Source of the DNA: Chrysopilus asiliformis
Lineage: Eukaryota > Arthropoda > Insecta > Diptera > Rhagionidae
Direction of reading: 5' to 3'
DNA: 64,000 nucleotides
Assembly: GCA_964034945.1 (NCBI GenBank)
Contig: OZ035962.1
Location: 32,453,943-32,517,942 of the forward strand
The number at the start of each line of letters is the position of its first letter. Within the stretch, counting starts at the first letter, position 1. The notes beneath the pieces were generated by a model. That model saw nothing but the letters and a program-made list of their open reading frames with translations, made no database searches and had not been told where the DNA came from. A program made the translations under genes and the position numbers. Positions 57,264-64,000 of this stretch are shown here, piece after piece.

Positions 57264-58452
57264 ATGAATGAAGGTGGAAAGAATATGGATTAGGCCTACT
57301 GGGGAAACCATGTAAAAAACGCGCCTTGTATTCTACCTCAATGGTGGTCGGGAAACGAATGTACAGTTCACAGTGTCTGGACTTCTATCTCGAAAACTAT
57401 TGCCCCTACAAAAAAACCTTATTTAACCCTTTTTGTAGAGAATTTGCGGAGGAGCAATTCATCTGAACACAAAAAATGCGGACAGGCCATACAAAGCAAG
57501 ATATTTACGATTTGTTTGACTTTTGACCTTGAATAATAGCAATTTCTCTGTGCGACGCATAGTTTGACGACTTGTATCTCGAAGACTGTTCGTCCTACAA
57601 GAAAATTGTATTTAACCTTTATTGTAGAGAATTTTATTGTGATTAATTCATCTGAACCTCAAAAAGACGTACAACCCGTACAAAGTGAGATAAACGTAAA
57701 AAACTGATTTTTTGGACCTTTGACCTTGAATAACTCACGACGCCGGCGCAATTTTGGAATGGACTTTTGGGACGTTGTTTGTTATGCCAAAATAAAGGTC
57801 TGTGCAAAAATCCAGTTAACTAGGATTTTTTAAGAGGTTCATGCTTTTTTTTGCCTAATTTTCCTGTATTATAGACACTTTATAAGAAAATGGAAATTAT
57901 CTGTAATGAAAATAAACAATTATTTTCCATTTCATATTTAACTGCATCATAAACATGTCCATTTATTTATTTTTTCAGACCACAGGTTTACTAATATATC
58001 CTCATCGCGTGCGGAACACGGCTTCTTTTTCTTATATCTCCGTCTTTCCAATCCAGCACAAATGTCAAAACTGATGTACTCAAGACAGCTGAATGAGTGA
58101 TGCAGGGTTGTATTCATTGTTTTTGCTTAATTTCGTTCCTAATTTTGTGGAAATTGCATACTTTTAGTGATTTTGAAAACAGGTTAATGTACTGGAAATC
58201 TCGTGATTTTGAGCGTGATTTCGTTCAAAATTACGCAAATCCTCAAAATTACGTAATTTTGCGTCGGTGTGAACATAGTATTAAAGAAATTTAGTTCTTG
58301 ATTTAAGAAGAGTTCTTCTTAATTTTAGAAATATTTTCCCTATCTGCGAAAATGCCACCTTCTACATTTGATCCCAATTTTCTTAAATCGAGAAATGTAT
58401 TACGAGAATCGTTTTTTATTTTCTTGATTTTAGAAATATTTCTCTCCGTGTA

Positions 58453-59807
58453 GTTTAACAATCGAAGGCTAAGAGTTCCCTTTCTAAAAAATAGGTAATT
58501 TTTTCCAATTTTATGATAAAAAATAATATGCAAAAAACTAACATCCTATTCTCGCTTCAGACTTTAATAACCCTTTATTTTCTGCAATGTGTAATTTTTA
58601 CACACTAACAATTAGATTCTCAACAATTGAAACAACTGATAGTAGATAAAATAACACAATTGCCGGCAATTGAAGTAAAATATTATGCAGTATCAGATAA
58701 GAAAACATGCAATTTTGTACGAATAAACAAATTACGATACATCTGACAATGACATCCATTCAAGATTACATAAAATCTCCATCCGCGTCTTAAGCGACAA
58801 TCCGTTGAAGCAAAAGCCAACTCCGGCAAGTTATATAACTCCCTAGCACCGCACACCAAGCAACACCCAATCTAGCACCAATTCACAATCATTTAACAGA
58901 CATTTTTTATTTAAAATACAAAACATAGATAGAAAAAAATCTGAAGAATTATTCTTCCCACAATTATAGCGAGTACTCAAATAAAAACACAATTCCGAGC
59001 TAAAATCTAAATGAAAAAACAATGAACCGATTGTGCTTGGATGGGTGATGAGGGCAAAAAACCACCTGAAACTGATGAATCATGGGATCACCTTGCGGGC
59101 AGACGGAGAATCCACCATAAAGCATACCTCCTTCAAAATTAATAAGAGGTTATCTGGACCCCATCAGCCACCACTTAAATTTGGTCAACAGCCAAGCCAA
59201 GTTGGCTTAACCCCTCCTTAAATCTATTTAAAAATATCTTCAAATTACTTGTTTGAAATTTCTAGCGGCAACAAAGAATCTCTATAACATTATAATTTTG
59301 CATGTCCGCTAAAATCTACTAAAAAACCGCCAAAAATCAAACAAAAACATCGAACCTGCTTAAATTTTGATTGGTAACCAAAGTGGTGGCGTGGAATCGG
59401 ATACAAAAATTCTTAAAAAATATCAATTAAAGTTACGTAACTAAACAAGAAACATAATACTTTAATAAGCATTTAAAATTTATGTTTTTTCATACCCAAA
59501 ATCTACACTTCGCGTGATTCTTCGAAACGATTCTTGAATTGCACATTCTGAATGTATGTAAACAACGGAAAATCGAACCGAATTTTATCAGTTTTACAGA
59601 ACTAATGTTGAGTTTTCACACGGAAATTACAGAACCCCTACAGTCTTTTATTTTATGTCTTTGTTATTTTAAGTAGAAAAATTTATTGTTTCGTTTATTT
59701 AATTCGTGCTCAAAGACTAAATAGTCTGATAAAATAAGCATTTAAAATTTAAATATAACTGGCTTTTCATGCATGTGCAATTTGTTTCACTAAACATACA
59801 TTTTATG
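58453..59807. other. Non-coding DNA, one 5S-like motif
   Basis: AT-rich. 59029-59220 is GC-richer and starts with GTGCTTGGATGGGTGATGAG, which resembles the internal promoter region of 5S rRNA and 5S-derived SINEs. No other 5S segment is visible. Open frame 59033-59221 is not supported as a gene. Confidence 0.3.
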
Positions 59808-60797
59808 TAGGGTAAGTCACGTATAGATGCCCCACTAGGATAGATGCCTCACTGTTAAAAACTCGTACTTAACGAAACAAAACGGAACATGTCATATCCT
59901 ACATATCAAGTGTTTGCTCAATGAAACTTCAGTGCGTTGTTAAAATTCGCGAGAGTCGGGCGTGTTGCGGGATAATTGGCCATTTTTGTTTTCGAACAAG
60001 GGAAAACTCCAAAAACTTATTTTGAGCTGCACAAAAACTCTTGGAACTTTTGCTTAAAGAAGTATGTATATATTTTTTTATTTTTTATGTGTCAAAGGAG
60101 TGTTTAGTGTTTGTGAAAAAAAAAATTTTTTTCTTTTTATCCACATTTAATTTATTAAATAATTGGGGGATCTATCCGGTATGAAAAGGATAGACGCCTT
60201 CTTTTTTAAAGGGATAGTTGACCTTAGGGGCAAATTAACTCTAGGTAATAATATATACCTATTTGCTTTCCCACATTCATTGAAAATACTTATTTATTAT
60301 AGGTAAACATCCTATCCTTGGATTCGAAAATTAAAAACGGCTCGTGCGTCATATTCAGAAATTAGAGGCCGTTCGATTTCCTCCCGAAAGACACTGAATT
60401 TTGTTATTTTTTTCTTTATTATTTAATTAAATTTTTTTATATTGCAGTATGTGTATATTGGATAGACATATATGTATGTAAATGAATTAAAATGCATAAT
60501 AAAATTTTGTTATAACTTAATAAAATGTTTTTTTTCCTCAAAGGCATCTATCCCACATGCACATTTGTCATGTTGGGCGTCCACCCCATAGGTTGGGCAT
60601 CTATCCCAAAAAGTAGAGACTAACAAAAACAGTTTTATCACAGTAAAAGAAAAACATAATGTAAGTTTTTTTCGGCTGAAATTGTAGATAAGTGTACAGA
60701 CTAATATTTAAAAATAAAAAAAAAATCGAAAATGTCTTTCTTCATTGTGAAATATAGCAAAGTCAAAATGTGGGGCATCTATACGTGAGTTACCCTA
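59808..60797. mobile_element. TA-flanked DNA element with GGATAGATGCC motifs
   Basis: The body is 59810-60795 with TA on each side. Terminal repeats are GGGTAAGTCACGTATAGATG and, complemented, GGGTAACTCACGTATAGATG, about 25 bp long. The word GGATAGATGCC, or its complement or close variants, recurs near 59837, 60188, 60543, 60598 and 60775 and in weaker form at 60172 and 60577. Non-autonomous, with no transposase. It fits the IS630-Tc1-mariner/pogo type. Confidence 0.75.
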
Positions 60798-60858
60798 TAG
60801 CTATTTGAAATCGTTGGAAATAACTTAATACGAACAAGAAATGAATTCAACGATAACA

Positions 60859-61512
60859 TACCCAATGGGAACTTTTGTCATCCCTTACTTGATAATCCGT
60901 TATTTCTTCGAAGAAAACCGTAAGAACTTACAAATGTAACGGCTTGTAAAGCATAAAGTAATGTCTCAGTCAGAAATTTGCTATCACTTACGGGATAATC
61001 GATGCTTTCATCGAAGAGAATTGTAAGTTCTTACAAATGTAATGAGTTGTAAGGGAAGAAGTAATTGCTCAGTGAAAAAAATTCTTAGCCCTTACAAACG
61101 TAATGGGGTGTATGGGAAAAAGTAATGCCTTGAAACACGAGATAGAAACCATTCACGTTTTAACTCGCATTATTAATTGACTTCGGTGGCCGTATGCGTT
61201 TGCGAGTGGACTTCAAATCCAGGGATCTCGGGTTCGAATCGCGGGGTGAGCAAAAGTTTTTCAACATTTAATAATACGTAAGAAAATATATTTATAATTT
61301 GTTGAAGAATTATATTTTTTTTAAATGATAAGTGCGTGCATACTTGTAATGCATGAATAAAGTGCTTACATGTAAAGTTGCTAGTAAGGCCTTACTTTTC
61401 GCGGACATTCCTAAGTAAAAGTAATCGATGTGGTAACTGGACGAGTAATCAATGGTCATTACTTTTTCCGATTACGTAAGCGATTCAGTAAGCTCTAAAT
61501 CCCCACTGGGTA
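60859..61512. mobile_element. DNA element with internal repeats and a tRNA-like segment
   Basis: The ends are TACCCAATGGGAACT and, complemented, TACCCAGTGGGGATT. A ~115-bp unit containing AACTTACAAATGTAA.G and AAGTAAT is repeated two and a half times at 60890-61130. A tRNA-like block occupies 61180-61255. No transposase. The superfamily is unknown. Confidence 0.55.
61180..61255 (+). other. tRNA-like segment (pol III boxes), not a functional tRNA
   Basis: An A-box-like TGGCCGTATGCG (61188) and a good B box GGTTCGAATCG (61231) are present. Between them TGGA/TCCA could pair around a CTTCAAA loop (anticodon UCA if taken literally). Acceptor ends do not pair and the T-stem is poor. It is best read as a tRNA-Leu/Ser-type relic or SINE head captured by the element. 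Confidence 0.45.
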
Positions 61513-61692
61513 GTTTTAATTCCTTAGGTGGGTTATCGAACTTTTATTACCAAGTGACACAAATCCATTAATTGCGGATAGGATCTACAATTAATGGTGG
61601 CGGTAGAAATTTGATATTGTATAATGTTAACAATTATGCTGGCGATAAATCACCTGAGGCTGCAGAACAAACTATTGTTGTGCTGTTGATGA

Positions 61693-62564
61693 ATTGGCTA
61701 TGGGCATAAGTTCTTAGCGATTGTGAATTGATGCCGCTAGCCGCTCCGCATGCACGCGCCCCCATCCACCATTACATGCCTTTGGAAGGTGTTTGTGTAG
61801 GCTGTCAAACATAGTATGTGACATTTGTTGGAAGCGTAAACAACTACTATTTTTCACTTGCTGAAAATGTCAAATTTTGTACCGAGTAACGGTCATTTGC
61901 GGCAAGTTTTACATCATTACCATTTTCTTAAAGAAAAGTGCCGCGGAATCGTATCGTTTGTTGGTGGAAGCCCATGGCAATTATGCTCTACCAGAATCCA
62001 CATGCAGATTTTGGATGCGTCGCTTTAAAAGTAGTGGTGATTTGTGTACTATGGACGTGTATGGAATTTGTGAGTGCTGTGTACTATGAGCTCCTGAAAC
62101 CGTCAGAAACCATCAGTGGCGAAGTCTATCGGCGTCAATTGATACGTTTGAAGCGAGCTATTGGCGAAAAACGTCCGGAATGGGTCGATAGGCATGACAA
62201 GTTAATTCTACTCCACGACAACGCAAGGCCACACATTTCTAAGCCGGTCAAAACATACCTAGAAGGGATCAACAGAGAAGTCCTACCTCACCCGCCATAC
62301 TCCCCAGACATTGCCCCTTCTGATTACCATTTGTTTAGATTGATGCAATCAGGCCTTACTGGAATGCAGCCCCATGCATATGAGAAGGTGAACAAATGGG
62401 TGTATGACTGGATCAGCGCAAAGGAATCCATCTTTTGCCTGAAAGATGGGCTAAGGTTATAACTTCCAATGGAACATACTTCAATAAAATCCATTTGAAA
62501 TTTGAAGCAAAAATAAAGAAAATTTTTCACAAAAAAACGCTAAGAACTTATTCCCATAGCCAAT
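61693..62564 (+). mobile_element. Mariner element, internally deleted
   Basis: 872 bp with terminal inverted repeats ATTGGCTATGGGCATAAGTT and, complemented, ATTGGCTATGGGAATAAGTT, extending to CTTAGCG. It contains the two ends of a mariner transposase gene with the middle removed. Full mariners are about 1.3 kb. No clear TA duplication, possibly through decay. Confidence 0.8.
61868..62461 (+). pseudogene. Mariner transposase, internal deletion and frameshift
   Basis: ATG at 61868 starts MSNFVPSNGHLRQVLHHYHF. The frame shifts near 61935, then continues with KSAAESYRLLVEAHGNYALP and CRFWMRRFKSSGD of the first helix-turn-helix. At about 62040 the sequence jumps to the region just before YYELLKPSET, losing the second HTH, linker and first catalytic Asp (roughly 150 codons or more). 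The C-terminal part keeps HDNARPH (second Asp) and HPPYSPDIAPSDYH with the third Asp, 34 residues later, i.e. DD34D mariner. It cannot be catalytic. The N-terminal DNA-binding part is also broken. Confidence 0.8.
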
Positions 62565-64000
62565 AATTTGCAAGTTCTTGAACGGGCAAAATCGAAAATA
62601 AAATATGGAGTTTTTTTTCGAAAAAAAGTTTTTTGTGCTTTTCTCAAAAACTAGTGCCAATCTGGCCAAACCACTTTCAAATTCGGAATCAGCGACGTCA
62701 AATTATCCTAGAAAGATTGTAAGATCTTTGGCGACACAAAAAAAAGTAGTTTTTTCTCGGGTAATTTAATTTACAATTGTTTGTAAAAATATGACTGAGA
62801 CAAAAAAAATCACTGAGGCAACGTTTACATTTGCAATTTTGTCTTGAATTTCTCCGCAAATCTTTTTTAGATTCTGTCCCGTTAATTTTATGTAGCGTAG
62901 AATAAATTCAGTTTACAAAAGTTGTTAAAATTCGAATGTATTTCGGTGATTTTTAAGAAAAAAAATCCAATTCTGGGGACTTTCAGGATATTTTATGTCG
63001 TAGATGTAAACTGCGACTAAGACTAGAAATAAATTTCGGTAAATTCACAACTAAATATTTTCACATTGTAATGAACACAGGAAGTTGTATTCTATAAACC
63101 TTTAAATGCCAATCTTTATCCCTTTTTAGTGAAAGACTGAAATCTTATGACTACAAGGCATACCACCATTAAAAGTCAATTACAGCCAAATAGAATAATA
63201 AGGATACAAGACGTCAGACGAACCGAAATCCGGTAAAAGCAACTTACAAAGTAACTTCCTTCTTTACGAGTGTAACTGATAAGGTCATCGCTGTAAGAAC
63301 AAAATGAAGCATAAGTAGCTTCCCTTTTAATACCAAAAGATACAAGAGTTCTCTAAAAGGCGTCGTAAATTCCTTAGCTATGCATTCTCAATGAAACCAT
63401 CAAGAAATAAGGGCTACAGAAACGATAAAACATGAAAATGCATTTGACTGTTTTATGATCGTTTTTCATGAATGGAGGAAGCACATCAGACAAGAAGATA
63501 ATTTCCTACGCTTCGAGATACTACCGTCAGGTAACCTTGACTTTATTGCTGTCACTTACAAAATTTACCTGTCCAAAATCAAAAACCAAAACAGTTGAAT
63601 TTATTTACCCAAATTATGGTGCAGGCACGTTGCGTTGTGCACGCAAAAAGTTAAGTAGGCAGAATACTCAGGGAGATCCGGCAGAAATGTCACTTTTGAC
63701 AAATACCGTTTCCGGGTGATGGACACCCACTCAAATCAACTCGCAAACATTTCTGTTTCTGATCGTCCAAGACAAGTGACGAATGTAACGAGGAATTAAA
63801 TTCCGTTGAAATAAATTTTAAATAGCTTTGTTTTGTGGTTTAGCGGGACGTGTTTCATCATATGGAGAATAATTTGAAATATCTATTCGGCATCGCCATC
63901 GTCATCATCATTGGTTCGGCATGTCACGACGACACGTGACTCATTGACGAAGAATGTAACATTCCCAAGATAAATTTCAGCCGTTTTCACCGTCGTCGTC
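62565..64000. other. Non-coding, largely unique sequence
   Basis: 62565-63060 is AT-rich. 63060-64000 is balanced in composition and shows no repeat shared with the rest of the window. Open frame 63468-63719 has no recognisable product. The right edge contains CATCGTCATCATC-type short repeats. Confidence 0.3.

Larger units (their letters stand above)
55541..57839. repeat. Near-perfect 2.3 kb palindrome
   Basis: Left arm 55541-56657 (1,117 bp) and right arm 56794-57839 (1,046 bp) around a 136-bp spacer. The ~71-bp length difference is explained by the retroposed insert at 55963-56041. Elsewhere I see only isolated changes, such as one base in the GTGG(A/G)TGGAAG segment. Both arms carry the same cysteine-rich gene fragment in opposite directions. 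Confidence 0.9.
55312..58278. mobile_element. TIR-bounded element containing the CXC palindrome
   Basis: The left end is CTAACCTCACACCGACGC and the right end, complemented, is CTATGTTCACACCGACGC, followed on both by AAAAT.ACGTAATTTTG, itself palindromic. TA flanks both sides (55310-55311, 58279-58280), compatible with a TA duplication. The 2,967-bp body is dominated by the inverted duplication at 55541-57839. No complete transposase is seen, so the superfamily is open. Confidence 0.55.
55081..58452. mobile_element. MITE M6, split by the palindromic element
   Basis: The left end TACACGGAGAAATCTAGAAA (55081) and right end ATTTCTCTCCGTGTA (to 58452) form an inverted pair. The two parts together (55081-55309 and 58281-58452) make an ordinary MITE of about 400 bp with AGAAAATATTTCTGAAATTAAG-type inner motifs. 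Everything between is the CXC element that inserted into it. Confidence 0.6.

Noticed and set aside
61180..61255. A functional selenocysteine (UCA) tRNA gene
   Set aside because: The literal loop would give UCA, but acceptor and T stems do not pair and length is wrong for tRNA-Sec. It fits a relic in a mobile element.

Overview
The window looks like AT-rich nuclear DNA of an arthropod, most likely an insect. The evidence is a 5.8 kb coding exon full of Ser/Thr/Asn/Asp homopolymer codons, a spliceosomal 3' splice site, Ty3/gypsy and Tc1/mariner elements, tRNA-derived SINEs and a dense layer of MITEs. A fly is plausible, but the sequence alone does not fix the order. There is no operon, plasmid or CRISPR structure.

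Layout. 1-2072: repeat-rich 3' flank with a MITE, a small hAT element and a very short retroposed fragment. 2073-7898 (minus): the only large host coding region, a ~1,940-residue disordered protein with a C-terminal membrane anchor. Its 5' end is a splice acceptor, so earlier exons lie to the right and much of the rest of the window may be intron. 7899-34785: AT-rich non-coding DNA with SINEs, foldback elements, MITEs and a decayed Tc1/mariner copy. It also holds a CpG-rich patch at 16.07-16.87 kb and a 53-codon minus-strand ORF at 22.73-22.89 kb with close poly(A) signals. 34786-44222: a full-length Ty3/gypsy retrotransposon on the minus strand with near-identical 1.77 kb LTRs, a 4-bp target duplication, a tRNA-Lys primer site, gag and pol. 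44223-55080: more MITEs and unique stretches. 55081-58452: nested transposons centred on a ~2.3 kb near-perfect palindrome that carries two opposed copies of a cysteine-rich (CXC-like) gene fragment. 58453-64000: three TIR-bounded DNA elements, one an internally deleted mariner and one containing a tRNA-like segment, then unique DNA.

How the parts work together. The retrotransposon is the one apparently coherent system. Its Gag begins with a complete RING-H2 finger. Gag and Pol are joined by a textbook -1 frameshift site (A AAA AAC, a 7-nt spacer and a 6-bp GC stem). Pol keeps protease, RT, RNase H and integrase motifs, and there is no envelope gene. The RING-Gag fusion is the most unusual thing I see. 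The palindromic CXC element and its nesting history come next. Most other repeats are non-autonomous and describe transposition history, not function.
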